DNA of 64,000 bases. Source: HdN1 sp052035295. Lineage in GTDB: Bacteria; Pseudomonadota; Gammaproteobacteria; Pseudomonadales; Ketobacteraceae. This document shows positions 9,081-18,779 of the stretch, piece by piece. Made by a program: the position numbers and the translations under genes. The stretch lies in contig JBPOHS010000018.1 in NCBI GenBank assembly GCA_052035295.1, forward strand, positions 1-64,000, written 5' to 3'. The notes beneath the pieces were generated by a model. The model did not search any database, was not told the origin of the DNA, and saw nothing but the letters and a program-made list of their open reading frames with translations. Position 1 is the first letter of the stretch. The number at the start of each line of letters is the position of its first letter.

Positions 9081-9112
9081 GGCGCTGGCCCGCGTGGCCA
9101 GCGCCTTTTTTT
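9081..9112 (+). terminator. Rho-independent terminator
   Basis: A perfect 10-bp stem, GGCGCTGGCC (9081-9090) with GGCCAGCGCC (9096-9105), has a 5-base loop and is followed by seven T residues. It ends the histidine-rich protein transcript. Confidence 0.92.
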
Positions 9113-9156
9113 ATGATTTTTCAGAGGGTTTTCGGAAATCTGAACAGCGGTGCGAA

Positions 9157-10407
9157 TCAGTGTTTCAGTCGCTGGGCCAGTACCGTCATCAGCACGCCAG
9201 AGGTGAGCGTCAAACTGCTCAGATAAATAATGGCCATTGAAAAACTGTTGGTCGAGCTGGCCAGATAGCCCGTGACCACCGGCCCGAGTCCGCCGCCCAG
9301 AAACACACCCAAACCGTTATAAATGCCGCCGGCCTGCGTGTTGAGATGGGCTGGCACAATGCGCTGCAACAAGGCGAATTCGGCGCTGTTGAACGCGCAC
9401 GAAAAAAATACCGCCCCACTCAATACCATGACGGAATCCCACAAGCCTCCGGTGCTGGCCGCAAAAAAACAGCTGCCGCCGGTGAAGACATAGGACAATG
9501 CGGCCAACTGACAGCGTCGATCTGTTTTGTCGCCCAGCCACGACCACAACAACAGACCGAGCAATGAAAACCCGTAGGGAATGGTGAGCGCCCAACTCAG
9601 GCTGGCGTAGGCAACGCCTTTTTCCTGGGTAAGCCAGGTGGGCATCCAGCTGACGATGCCATACACCAGAATGTAATGCGCTGCGGCAGCCAGGGAGAGA
9701 ATGATGAAATCCGGTGTGAGCAGCAGTTGTTTGAGCGTGCGGCTATCGTCGACTTGTGCTTCTGCTTGTGCCGTTTCGATGTAAGTGCGTTCTTGTTCAG
9801 AAATGCGTGGATGCGTGGCGGGTGTGTCATGCACAAAGTAATACACCAGTGGCCACGAGAGCAACGTGCCCGCCATGGCAATAACGACGAAGCTGATGCG
9901 CCACCCCCAGGCTTCGGTCAACGGCACCAGCACCAGTGGCCCCAGCAGCATGGCGAGGAACATGCCCGACGCCCACAGGCTGTTGCCGCGACTGCTTTCC
10001 TGCGGCGGAAACCACTGCTTCGACAGCGCGTTCATCATCGGGAAATGCGGGCTTTCCGCGAGGCCCAGCAGCACCCGGGCCAGCAGGAACAAGCCCAGTG
10101 TCTGTGTTGCCAGCGGGCCCATGCAGGTAAAGACCGACCAGAGCAGGATCACGGTCAACAGGATTTTCCGGGGGCCGAATCGCTGAACGAACGGCGTCAG
10201 GAAAATATTGGCCAGACCGTAGGCGATAAAGAAAATGCTCATCAACCAGCCGCCTTGCTTGGCGGTTTGCTCGGCGGTCCAGCCAAAATCGGCGGCAATC
10301 TTGGGCATGGCATAGGTGATGTTCATGCGGTCGAACAGCGACACCACAATGGTGAACGCAAGAACGATGCCCAATTTCCAGCGGGCATTATGAGTGACGA
10401 TTGCCAT
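9157..10407 (-). CDS. MFS transporter, anion:cation symporter-like
   Basis: This 416-residue protein has about 12 membrane helices and the N-terminal pattern FDRMNITYAMP seen in the ACS family of the major facilitator superfamily, whose members import hexuronates, glucarate and other organic anions. The substrate cannot be assigned. The start is ATG 10407, which overlaps the helicase stop as TAATG, so translation is probably coupled to the upstream helicase gene. The pairing of a helicase with a transporter has no obvious functional logic. Confidence 0.85.
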   Translation of the reverse strand: MAIVTHNARWKLGIVLAFTIVVSLFDRMNITYAMPKIAADFGWTAEQTAKQGGWLMSIFFIAYGLANIFLTPFVQRFGPRKILLTVILLWSVFTCMGPLATQTLGLFLLARVLLGLAESPHFPMMNALSKQWFPPQESSRGNSLWASGMFLAMLLGPLVLVPLTEAWGWRISFVVIAMAGTLLSWPLVYYFVHDTPATHPRISEQERTYIETAQAEAQVDDSRTLKQLLLTPDFIILSLAAAAHYILVYGIVSWMPTWLTQEKGVAYASLSWALTIPYGFSLLGLLLWSWLGDKTDRRCQLAALSYVFTGGSCFFAASTGGLWDSVMVLSGAVFFSCAFNSAEFALLQRIVPAHLNTQAGGIYNGLGVFLGGGLGPVVTGYLASSTNSFSMAIIYLSSLTLTSGVLMTVLAQRLKH

Positions 10408-12356
10408 TACCAATCCCCATCGAGCAAGGAATCAAACACATTGCCCCGGGCAATGCCACTGCCAAACCCCTTCACCTGATGGTCGACCAGGGCAGGCGGC
10501 AGATATTCCAGAAAATACGGTGAACCCACGCTGTGGGCATAAGAGCCGCCATGAAATACGGTGTGGCTGTCTTCCCCGGCGCGGCTGATGAACAATTCGT
10601 TTTGGGCGCGGGTGAGTGCAACGTAAAGGATGCGGCGCTCTTCTTCTTCGGCGTCCTGGTCGCCCAGGCTGCGTACGTGCGGGTATACGCCGGGTTGCAC
10701 GCCAATGCAATAACAGACGGGCGCTTCGGTGCCCTTGGCGCTGTGTACCGTGATCAGTGTCACAGCATCGTCGGTTTCGCTGGTCTCTTCTTCAGTGTTG
10801 TTGACGGGGTCGAGTGTGTAGGCCTCAACGAACGTCAACAAGTCTTTGTAACGACTGGCCAGCTCGGCAAGCAGCCGCAGGTCGGCGGCGCGCGATTCCC
10901 AGCGATCGTAACGGTTGGCATAAGTGCCATTCATGTGCTGGGTGGCGACGCGCAGGGCAATTTGCGGTTCGGCCCGGTATTGCAATATCAGTTTGACGCC
11001 TTGCAGGATGTCATCGCGCTTGGGCAAGGCTGTTTCGAGCACCGTCAATACGTCGGTGGCGGGGTCGGCCTTGAGCAGGGCATCGACGGTGCGGGCGGCG
11101 GTGACATCACCAATCTTGGGCCAGAATTTGAGATAACGCATCCACGCGAGTTCGTCGCGTTTGTTGAGGGCGCAACGGGCAAGACTGAGCAGATCCTTCA
11201 CGTGTGCGGCTTCGAGCAGGCTGGTGCCGCCGATGAATTTGTACGGGATTTCGTGATCGATGAGTGCGCCTTCCACCGTTTTGGCGCTCCAGGCCGAACG
11301 GGTGAGAATCATGTGGTCGGCCCAGCGTGCACCACCTTCATGACGCTGCATAAGATCTTGTGAAATCCAGTAGGCTTCGTCGCTTTTGGTTTCGAAATCA
11401 ATCAGGACCGGCTTTTGCCCCTTGCCCCGGTGTGCGTGTAATTCCTTGGCATAGTGCAGCGGGGATTGCGCCAGCAGCCAGTTGGCGATGTCGAGAATGC
11501 CCTGGGTGCTGCGATAGTTTTCCTGCAGTTTGAGCACGTCCGCACCGGGCAGACGCTGGCGAAATTCATGGACGTTGCGGAAATCCGCGCCGCGAAAGGC
11601 GTAAATCGATTGCGCATCGTCGCCGACGCAAAACAGGTGGGCTTCGCTCAGCAATTCGAGAATGCGCCATTGCAGCGGATTGGTGTCCTGCATTTCATCA
11701 ACCAGAATATGCAGGAACAACTTGGCGACCTTGTCACGCAGGGCCGGGCGTTTTTCCAATCCCTGTACGAACAGGTGCAGGATATCGTCGTAATCGAGGT
11801 ACTGGCGATCCTGTTTGCGTTGCTCGTAAGCCTTGGCAATATCGGTGATGAGTTTGGTCGTACCCTCATCGTGCTCGGTGTGACGATGCAGATAGTCGTC
11901 GATGCCCAGGCAGCAGTTTTTGGCGTAAGAAACGTAGTTGAGCAGGATCGCAGCCTTGGGGAAATCCTTTTGCCGCTTTTTCTCGACGTGTTCGCCGCGC
12001 AACAATTGCAACAGGCTCTGGGCGTCGTCGCGATCAATGATGGTGGCGGTTTCCAGCCCGAATGCCTGCGGAATCCGCCGCATGATCTGCAGACAAAAAT
12101 GATGGAACGTGCCGGCGGTGACCTGATCTGCCACCGGGCCGACCTCGCTTCGCAGCCGGTGTAACATTTCGCGTGAGGCGCGACGGGTAAACGTGAGCAG
12201 CAGCATTCGCTCGGCGGGTACGCCCTGACGGATCAGGTGGGTGACGCGGCCAATGAGGGTGCGGGTCTTGCCGGTACCAGCGCCTGCGAGCACCAGCAAA
12301 TGGCGGGCGGGGCCGGCGTAATGGGCAGCGGCGCTTTGTTCGGCGTTGAGATCCAT
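10407..12356 (-). CDS. UvrD/Rep-type ATP-dependent DNA helicase
   Basis: This 649-residue superfamily 1 helicase has Q-motif and Walker A near the start (LNAEQSAAA, then GAGTGKTRT at about 26-34), LLTFTRRASREM (motif Ia), a Walker B variant VDEMQDTNPLQW, GDDAQSIYAFRGA (motif III), ENYRST (motif IV), ITVHSAKGTEAP (motif V) and VALTRAQNEL (motif VI). All ATPase motifs are present. It is shorter than UvrD (720) and Rep (673) and lacks the UvrD C-terminal RNA-polymerase-binding tail, so it is a UvrD-like paralogue of unknown specific role. Confidence 0.9.
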   Translation of the reverse strand: MDLNAEQSAAAHYAGPARHLLVLAGAGTGKTRTLIGRVTHLIRQGVPAERMLLLTFTRRASREMLHRLRSEVGPVADQVTAGTFHHFCLQIMRRIPQAFGLETATIIDRDDAQSLLQLLRGEHVEKKRQKDFPKAAILLNYVSYAKNCCLGIDDYLHRHTEHDEGTTKLITDIAKAYEQRKQDRQYLDYDDILHLFVQGLEKRPALRDKVAKLFLHILVDEMQDTNPLQWRILELLSEAHLFCVGDDAQSIYAFRGADFRNVHEFRQRLPGADVLKLQENYRSTQGILDIANWLLAQSPLHYAKELHAHRGKGQKPVLIDFETKSDEAYWISQDLMQRHEGGARWADHMILTRSAWSAKTVEGALIDHEIPYKFIGGTSLLEAAHVKDLLSLARCALNKRDELAWMRYLKFWPKIGDVTAARTVDALLKADPATDVLTVLETALPKRDDILQGVKLILQYRAEPQIALRVATQHMNGTYANRYDRWESRAADLRLLAELASRYKDLLTFVEAYTLDPVNNTEEETSETDDAVTLITVHSAKGTEAPVCYCIGVQPGVYPHVRSLGDQDAEEEERRILYVALTRAQNELFISRAGEDSHTVFHGGSYAHSVGSPYFLEYLPPALVDHQVKGFGSGIARGNVFDSLLDGDW

Positions 12357-12426
12357 CGGGATAAAGGTATGGTTATTTGTTCAGTGGTCGCCCATGGTAG
12401 CGCCTCTGTGGCCGGATGGGAATGCC

Positions 12427-12453
12427 AAAGAAAGGGCCCTGCAAGCAGGGCCC
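12427..12453 (-). terminator. Rho-independent terminator of the cytochrome gene
   Basis: On the minus strand GGGCCCTGC (12453-12445) pairs with GCAGGGCCC (12442-12434), followed by TTTCTTT. It lies 59 bp beyond the stop of the beta-helix/cytochrome gene. Confidence 0.85.
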
Positions 12454-12512
12454 GGAGAGGGCGTCCTTGCCCTCGACAGCTTATGGCTGTGCAGACGATG
12501 CAGATGAGTGCA

Positions 12513-15131
12513 TCAGTCGGTGCAGGTCGCGTCTGGCAGACTGTTGATCCAGGCTTCCAGCAGTTCGACGCCTTCGGCATGCGCGAGTCCACGTCCGACG
12601 GGTGGCATGCGATCGCCAGCGTCAGTGGTTTGCACGCGGTAGCGCATGATCGATTCGGCAGCGTTGCCCGGTACCACGTCATAACTCAGTGATCCACCAC
12701 CAAAGGCGACCGGACGACGACAGGCACCGTGGGCACTGCCATCACCATAAGGGCGCCAGTATTCCAGGAACAGCCCCGTATTGGAGGCGTTACCTTCGGG
12801 ACGGTGGCAATGCGAACAGTTGATATCGAGATAGCCTTTGGCCGTGTCCATCAATTCTTCGTCAGTCATGGTATCGAGGTCGGCGGCATTGGCATCGGTG
12901 TAGACGGGCACGGTCTCAATGGATTCCAGATCCCCCGGGACATCTTCAAGCCAACCTTCGTTAACCCAATGCGTCAGCTGGTTTTCGGTGGTGTCGCCGT
13001 AGTCGTAATCCTTGTTGAGGTGTCTGGCTTTCGGCCCGATCGGCGTGATGGCGCTGGAAGAGCCGCCGTCGGCAATCTGGTGACACTGTTTGCAGTTGTT
13101 GATTGACGGAACTGCATAGGTGAAATCGGTCGGCGTGCCGTCGAGCGTGATCGTCTTGTCGATGTTTTTGCCTGCCACTGTCAACACGGCATCGCTCTTC
13201 GACGCATTCCACACATAGGGCAGGGCAACCCAACCTGCTTCACGGTGTATCAGCAACCGTGTTTCCACGAGTTCCTCGCTGGTCTCGTCAACAGCGTTGG
13301 TGGCTGGCAGGGCAAAGGTTTTGACAATGACCGAGCCAACGGGGAAATCAACGACTTCCTGATCGCTGTAAGTGGCCGTGCCACCCGGTGGAACGAAGAT
13401 ATAGCGATATTTGTGGGAATAATCGGTAAACAACTGCGTGTTCAGATCGTACGGAATGCCGCCACTGCGCGCCGCCCCTTTGGGGTTGGTGGCATCGACA
13501 AACAAACGGTAGTTCGACAGGTTGTTGCAGTTGGTGGAAAGCAGTGCATCCCAGTTGACTTCGCTCGCTGTGCCAGCGGTGCAGAGGTTGGCATTCTCGC
13601 TGTCGGTGTCATCACCTGCGCCGAGATCGCCTTCATCGCTCAACGGATCGCCGCTGCCGCAGTTTCTGTGATTGTCATCAATACCGCAGCCGTGCATGTC
13701 CCCGCCGATGATAACGGCGTGAATGGGGAGCGGCGCTTGTGAGCAGTTCAGCAGATCTTCTTGCGGGTCTTCAATGAGCGCATCGCCATTGACGACATCC
13801 AGCGACGTTTCCAGATACTGACCAACACTGGCATCACCATTGTTCTGGAAGCAGACGTTGTCGCTGCCGTCTTCGGCAAGTGGAACCTCGGAGATACTAT
13901 CTTCAACGGTCTCCGCTCCCAGCGTGTTAAATAGTGCTTCAGCCGCACCATCATAGATAAGGGCTGGCATCGAACCACCGTCGCCAGTGTATCTCTCGAT
14001 GAGGTCTTCGATGAGGTAGCCGCGTGGATTGCTACCGCTATCACTGACATCGTTGTCATGCACATGCACGTTGCGCGGCAAGGGGCGCCAACCGTCTGCA
14101 ATGGCTTGACCCGGTTGGGCATAATTCGCCAGGAACACACCGAGGTCTGACTCGGCAATCAGGAAGCTGGCGATCGCCACGGCGAGGGTGTCGTGGTTTT
14201 TGATCTCGTTGCGGAAGATCTCGACATCCTTGGTGGACAGCACGATAACGCCAGTGCCGGGGGGCGTGATGTGAACGCCGGCCGGGTTGGAGCTTTGGTT
14301 GGCGAAATTGTCAGTGTTGTTGTCTGTGACTTCGTTGTCAAAAACACGGACACCGCTGCCGTAATTGTGGTTGCCGATCGGCAGGTCGAACACCAGGATG
14401 CCGCCGGTATTGCCGGTAGCGACGTTGTTGTAGACATCGGCATACATCGAGTTCTCGATTTCAATGCCGGCAACGTTTTCCTCGGCGGTATTGTTACGCA
14501 CGACGATATATCTTGACTGCCCAACGTAAACGCCTGCGTCAGCGGAACCGCGCACATAGCTGTTTTCGATCAGGACGTTCTGGCATTCCACTGGATACAG
14601 GCCGTAAGCGCCATTACCCGGATCCGGTTCACCCGCCCAGACCGTGCCAATGCGGTTGATATGAATCCCGTTCGAATTCTTGAGCTTTATCGCGTTGTTC
14701 TTGGCTTCGTTGACAGAGAAATCCTGCAACGTGATGCCAACGGCGTTCTCGATGAAAATACCGTCGGTGGCGACCGTGGCGTCCGCGTAATCCAGTACGG
14801 TTTCCTCGCGGCCGTAGCCTGCGATGGTGATGTTGCGCGCGATCAGCTGGTCGCCATCGGTATCACCGTCGAAGGTGAGCGTGGTGTTGAGCTTGAACGT
14901 GCCTTTGGGCAGGACAATGTAGTCTCCGCTTTTGGCTTCTATCAGGGCTTTGTTGATGTTTTCTCCGACATCCCCTTCCTTGGAAACATAGATTGCTCCC
15001 GTGGGAAAGCTGACGCCGTCGTCGTTGTCATTGCTGTCACCGCTTCCGCAGCTGATCAGCAGCGGAGTCTGAAGCGCAAGCAGCAGTGCTCCGTACTTGA
15101 GTTTGTGGTTGTGAGCCGGATTTGGTTTCAT
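12513..15131 (-). CDS. Lipoprotein fusing a parallel beta-helix domain to a diheme c-type cytochrome
   Basis: This 872-residue protein has a lipoprotein signal with lipobox LISC (Cys28). Residues about 45-370 form right-handed beta-helix repeats (GIHINRIGTVW, NVLIENSYVRGSADAGVYVG, YIVVRNNTAEENVAGIEIEN), resembling TIGR03805. Residues about 520-872 resemble the SO_2930-type diheme cytochrome (TIGR03806) with two heme sites, CKQCH (680-684) and CSHCH (772-776). The two families usually occur as adjacent genes and can be fused; here they are one polypeptide joined by an Asp/Gly/Cys-rich linker. Periplasmic or outer-membrane redox function is inferred; substrate unknown. Confidence 0.82.
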   Translation of the reverse strand: MKPNPAHNHKLKYGALLLALQTPLLISCGSGDSNDNDDGVSFPTGAIYVSKEGDVGENINKALIEAKSGDYIVLPKGTFKLNTTLTFDGDTDGDQLIARNITIAGYGREETVLDYADATVATDGIFIENAVGITLQDFSVNEAKNNAIKLKNSNGIHINRIGTVWAGEPDPGNGAYGLYPVECQNVLIENSYVRGSADAGVYVGQSRYIVVRNNTAEENVAGIEIENSMYADVYNNVATGNTGGILVFDLPIGNHNYGSGVRVFDNEVTDNNTDNFANQSSNPAGVHITPPGTGVIVLSTKDVEIFRNEIKNHDTLAVAIASFLIAESDLGVFLANYAQPGQAIADGWRPLPRNVHVHDNDVSDSGSNPRGYLIEDLIERYTGDGGSMPALIYDGAAEALFNTLGAETVEDSISEVPLAEDGSDNVCFQNNGDASVGQYLETSLDVVNGDALIEDPQEDLLNCSQAPLPIHAVIIGGDMHGCGIDDNHRNCGSGDPLSDEGDLGAGDDTDSENANLCTAGTASEVNWDALLSTNCNNLSNYRLFVDATNPKGAARSGGIPYDLNTQLFTDYSHKYRYIFVPPGGTATYSDQEVVDFPVGSVIVKTFALPATNAVDETSEELVETRLLIHREAGWVALPYVWNASKSDAVLTVAGKNIDKTITLDGTPTDFTYAVPSINNCKQCHQIADGGSSSAITPIGPKARHLNKDYDYGDTTENQLTHWVNEGWLEDVPGDLESIETVPVYTDANAADLDTMTDEELMDTAKGYLDINCSHCHRPEGNASNTGLFLEYWRPYGDGSAHGACRRPVAFGGGSLSYDVVPGNAAESIMRYRVQTTDAGDRMPPVGRGLAHAEGVELLEAWINSLPDATCTD

Positions 15132-15214
15132 GTTCTTCTCGTTTTTCTTGAGTGATGCGGCGCTGCCGGTGAAGGCGAGAGAGAGTCGCGATCGATGACC
15201 AGACAGTCCTCGCG

Positions 15215-15239
15215 AGTATACTGTGGATTGGTTTAACCA
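15215..15239 (-). promoter_or_regulatory. Candidate promoter -10 and adjacent palindrome of the cytochrome gene
   Basis: On the minus strand TATACT (15220-15215) resembles a sigma-70 -10 box about 85 bp before the cytochrome start. Just upstream is the near-palindrome TGGTTAAACCA (15239-15229), placed where an activator or repressor would act. No good -35 hexamer is visible, which would fit an activator-dependent promoter. Confidence 0.35.
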
Positions 15240-15360
15240 GATAGGGGCATTCCTACGCTCCCGTGTGAAGTGGTCGAGTGTTCTTTATGCGATGTTTCCT
15301 TGTGTTTTTTGATGGGCTCTGTTTGTGGCATGCGCGGGTGCAGAACGGTCGGGTGGGAAA

Positions 15361-15396
15361 TAAAAAAGGCGGGGCATTGGAGTGCCTCGCCTTTTT
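15361..15396 (-). terminator. Bidirectional-looking terminator of the chemosensory operon
   Basis: GGCGGGGCA (15368-15376) pairs with TGCCTCGCC (15383-15391) with one G-T mismatch. On the minus strand the stem is followed by T6, and on the plus strand by T5. It lies 24 bp past the stop of the last gene of the chemosensory cluster. Confidence 0.85.
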
Positions 15397-15414
15397 CGTG
15401 TTGCCGTTTTTGCC

Positions 15415-18400
15415 TCAGCTTGCCTTGGCAAATACCGGTGGGGTGATGTAGTACTGATCCGGCAGCGTGATCAGGATAATGAAACCACGGAAATCGTCGG
15501 TCTCTGCACCCTGGTCGAGGATCAGGTCGATGCCGCCGCCCACCGAGATGAGGAATTGCTTGACCGCATCCATGCCGACACCGCGCCCCGACACTTCCGA
15601 TACCTGATCGGTGGTCGAGAAGCCGGAGGCGAAGATGTAATTGGCAATGGTGTCTGCGGGTGGGCGTGGTGCGTCAGCCGGGTACAGGCCGCGCTCGACG
15701 GCTTTCTCATAGATCTTGCTGAGGGCAAGGCCACGGCCGTTATCCAGCACGGCGATGGTGACCTTGCCTTCCTTGCAGGCCGTGTTGATCCACACCGTAC
15801 CTTGTTCGGGCTTGCCTTTGGCTATGCGTTCTTCGGGCGACTCGATGCCATGATCCATGGAATTGCGCAGCAAGTGCATGAAGATATTGCTCAGAATGCC
15901 ATGGGCTTCGCCGCGGATGTAAACATTGCCGTGGTTGACGACGATATTGGGTTCGGCACGACCGATTTCCTTGGCGAGGGAAGTGGCAGAATGAATGACA
16001 TCGCCGATCACATCACCAATGGTTTTGGCTTCGACCGAGGCCAGCATGTTGTAGGTTTCCCTCACTACGCTGGCAACGTTGGATGGCAGCTTCTCGCCGG
16101 ACAGCTCGGTAATCTTCTGCAGTAGTGCCGAGGCGTGTTGCTTGTCGATACGTACTGCCGGGCCACCGCTGGTGCCGCGCCCGAGTTTTTCCTTGAAGAT
16201 GGAGTTGTATCGGCTGATGACCTGTTCACCAGTTTCCAGTTCGGCCAGCAGTTGTTCTTTCTGCCACTCAGACTCGTCGTTCTTACGCAGCTGATCGTAG
16301 GTGTTTTCGATCTTGTGCACCGTTTCGGTGATGTGCTTGAGCCCGTAAGTGCGCGCGTTGCCCTTGACCGTGTGAATGTTGCGGAACAGCTCGGCAATCT
16401 TGTCTTTGTCTTTCTCTTCGGTTTCCTGAATGATGTTGCGGCACTGGTCGACAAAATGGTACGAACCATTGATGAACTCGTTGAACTTCTCGCCATCGAC
16501 GGCCAGGATTTCGCCGATCATCATCAGCTCTTGTTTCTGACCTTCGGCTTCCGCCTGCAAGGCTTTCAGTTCGGTGACGTCGCGTACAGTAACCATCAGT
16601 TTGGTCACGACATCGTTTTCGTCGGTGATTGGGTCCCAATCCAGTTCAAGCAACTTGTCCGACTTGCCGTCGAACTTGAGTGTCAGCTCTTTGGCCAGCA
16701 GGTGCGAGTTGAACTCGTACATCATCGAGTCTTCGCCCACAATCGAGGAAACCGACGTGGTGGCGGCGTCGATAACGTCGACGCTGAGTGTCGAGTTGCG
16801 GAACAGCAAATCCACGAAGTTGCGGTTCGCGATGTTCGGTGTTTCGAAAATCGTTTCCAGATACGCGGCATATTCGGGGTGTATCAGGCCACCTTCGATA
16901 ATCGTGAACAGGCCCTGGTGCATGTTCGAGAGCATGTTCGCGATATCTTCGTTTTTCTGCTTCAGGGCGGCAGTACGTTCCTCGACTTTTTTCTCCAGGT
17001 TGCGGTTGTGTTCTTCGATCACTTCCACCATGCGGATGTTCTTGATGGTTGTCACCAAAGAGACCGCCACCGATGACACGAACTCGTAATCGCTGTCGGC
17101 AAAGGCCACGTTCTTGGTGTCGCCTGAGAAGTTCATGACACCAATGAGTATGTCCTTGTCGACCAGGGGAACGCAGAGCAGGGCGCGCGGCTTGTCCTTT
17201 TCGCCGGCCACATAGTGTTTGTCCTTGCTGGTATCCTGCACGAATATCGCTTTTTTGGATTCTGCGGCGCGACCAATGATGCCCTGACCCATGGTGAACG
17301 TGATCGCGCGATGCTCGCCCTCGGTCGCCATCGGCGGCAGAAACGCCTTGGCTTCCAGTTCGTGCGTTTTATTGAACAGATAGACAGATCCCTGCTCGAT
17401 ACCGATCTTGTCGGCCATGGCATGCAGCACCTCATCCAGCGCGGTATTCTGATCGCGCGCAGCGGCAAGGGTGCCACCAATCTTGTTGAGCTTGGCCAGG
17501 TCGATCATCTTCTTACGAATGGCCAGACGCATGGAGTTGAAGTTCTGGGTCGCGAGAATGAACAGCACAATCATGATGGCGATCGTACTCTTGAAGCCGA
17601 AACTCAGGCTGTCGCTCAATTCGGTCTGCAAGCGCATGAAAGTGGTATCTGCCGCTGCGAGAAGGTCATCAAGGCCATTGACCGATTTGCCGACCGTGGT
17701 TTTGGATTCGTTCAGTTTGATCTTGGCGGTTTCAATTTGCGTCAGCTCTTCGCGTTTGAATGAGACTAATCCGGGTTCCGCGTTGATGCCCGACTCAAGC
17801 GCTTTCAGCATGTCTCGGCTATTGGCCACCAGCCCATCCTTGTCAAAGGTGTTCATGTACTGGTCCACCATGTCGAGGGAGCGGGTCGTATCAGACATGA
17901 CGTAGTTCATATCGTCGACGGCCGTGTCGAGACGCGCCAGATCCGATGTGCGCTGGATTTCCTGCACCGTTTTTGACATGTTCGAAAGATAGGAATCGGC
18001 CTGGTTGGCGTTGCCGGCGGCTACTTCCATGTCTTTCGTATGTTCTGGTGGCGCCTGGTAATAAACGATGTCCATGTAGGAGTTGCCGACGTCATCGGCT
18101 TTCTGGATCAGATCGGCGGCCGCGTCATCGGTTTTCTTTTTGGCAATCAATTGGGCCAGTTTGGCGTCAAACATGGCATTGACCGCGACCTTGTATTCCT
18201 CGTAATTCTTTTTGATATCAGCGACCTGATTGCGCATCGCTTCGTCGTCTTTGGCCAGTGCTTCAAGCTTGTTGAACACGTCACTGAACTCAGCAGCGCC
18301 TTTCTCGAAGTCGTCATGGTAGGGTTTGATTTCGTCCTCAGTCAGCGCGTTGTAACCCAGAGCGCTGACGTTGGCGAGCTTCAATAGTTGAATCTGCACC

Positions 18401-18564
18401 TGGTTTGCAACGCGCACCACCGGCACGGCAGTTTCCGAGACCCGTTTGTTCGAGTCGCTGATGTCGTTCAGGTTCCAGAGTGAGTTTGAACCCGAGATCG
18501 CCAACAGCAAAAGTATGATGGCAAATCCCAGCCCGACTTTTTGGTTAAAACTGAGGTTAAGCAT
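15415..18564 (-). CDS. Membrane CheA-like kinase: sensor, GAF, Hpt and CheA-type ATPase domains
   Basis: This 1049-residue protein has a membrane helix at about 10-28, an MCP-like helical periplasmic region (30-322), a second helix (about 325-340), a GAF domain (370-505), a coiled coil, an Hpt domain with FRNIHTVKGNA (phosphoacceptor His731) and a CheA-style HATPase (about 860-1035) with LLRNSMDHGIESPEER (N box), DNGRGLALSKI (G1) and GRGVGMDAVK (G2). There is no CheA P2 or P5/CheW-like domain and no receiver. It should therefore autophosphorylate His731 in a self-contained receptor-kinase and pass phosphate to the CheY encoded upstream. It is the last gene of a five-gene minus-strand cluster. 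Confidence 0.85.
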   Translation of the reverse strand: MLNLSFNQKVGLGFAIILLLLAISGSNSLWNLNDISDSNKRVSETAVPVVRVANQVQIQLLKLANVSALGYNALTEDEIKPYHDDFEKGAAEFSDVFNKLEALAKDDEAMRNQVADIKKNYEEYKVAVNAMFDAKLAQLIAKKKTDDAAADLIQKADDVGNSYMDIVYYQAPPEHTKDMEVAAGNANQADSYLSNMSKTVQEIQRTSDLARLDTAVDDMNYVMSDTTRSLDMVDQYMNTFDKDGLVANSRDMLKALESGINAEPGLVSFKREELTQIETAKIKLNESKTTVGKSVNGLDDLLAAADTTFMRLQTELSDSLSFGFKSTIAIMIVLFILATQNFNSMRLAIRKKMIDLAKLNKIGGTLAAARDQNTALDEVLHAMADKIGIEQGSVYLFNKTHELEAKAFLPPMATEGEHRAITFTMGQGIIGRAAESKKAIFVQDTSKDKHYVAGEKDKPRALLCVPLVDKDILIGVMNFSGDTKNVAFADSDYEFVSSVAVSLVTTIKNIRMVEVIEEHNRNLEKKVEERTAALKQKNEDIANMLSNMHQGLFTIIEGGLIHPEYAAYLETIFETPNIANRNFVDLLFRNSTLSVDVIDAATTSVSSIVGEDSMMYEFNSHLLAKELTLKFDGKSDKLLELDWDPITDENDVVTKLMVTVRDVTELKALQAEAEGQKQELMMIGEILAVDGEKFNEFINGSYHFVDQCRNIIQETEEKDKDKIAELFRNIHTVKGNARTYGLKHITETVHKIENTYDQLRKNDESEWQKEQLLAELETGEQVISRYNSIFKEKLGRGTSGGPAVRIDKQHASALLQKITELSGEKLPSNVASVVRETYNMLASVEAKTIGDVIGDVIHSATSLAKEIGRAEPNIVVNHGNVYIRGEAHGILSNIFMHLLRNSMDHGIESPEERIAKGKPEQGTVWINTACKEGKVTIAVLDNGRGLALSKIYEKAVERGLYPADAPRPPADTIANYIFASGFSTTDQVSEVSGRGVGMDAVKQFLISVGGGIDLILDQGAETDDFRGFIILITLPDQYYITPPVFAKAS

Positions 18565-18612
18565 TCCTGCGTGTCCGTATTCAGTAGTGAAGAGTTACGG
18601 TGACAAAGACAT

Positions 18613-18628
18613 TGATAGCCATCTATCA
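18613..18628. promoter_or_regulatory. Short palindrome upstream of the CheA-like kinase
   Basis: TGATAG (18613-18618) and CTATCA (18623-18628) form a perfect 6-bp inverted repeat with a 4-base spacer, about 50 bp before the kinase start and 87 bp after the cheY terminator. It is a possible operator or small hairpin for a kinase-specific promoter. Confidence 0.35.
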
Positions 18629-18714
18629 GATTAGACGATTAATTCGAAATTTCAGCCACAAAGTGCATGTTGGTGGGTGGCGTTTGTCGACGTGCGGTCA
18701 ATCGGGGGCGTCAT

Positions 18715-18743
18715 AAACAAACAACCCCGCCGAAGCGGGGTTG
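18715..18743 (-). terminator. Terminator between cheY and the CheA-like kinase
   Basis: On the minus strand AACCCCGC-TTCG-GCGGGGTT (18742-18723) forms an 8-bp stem with a stable UUCG tetraloop, followed by GTTTGTTT. It lies 37 bp after the cheY stop, so the kinase is expressed by read-through or from its own promoter. Confidence 0.85.
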
Positions 18744-18779
18744 GTATTCGCAAAATGCGAAAGAAAAAACCAATGCTTA

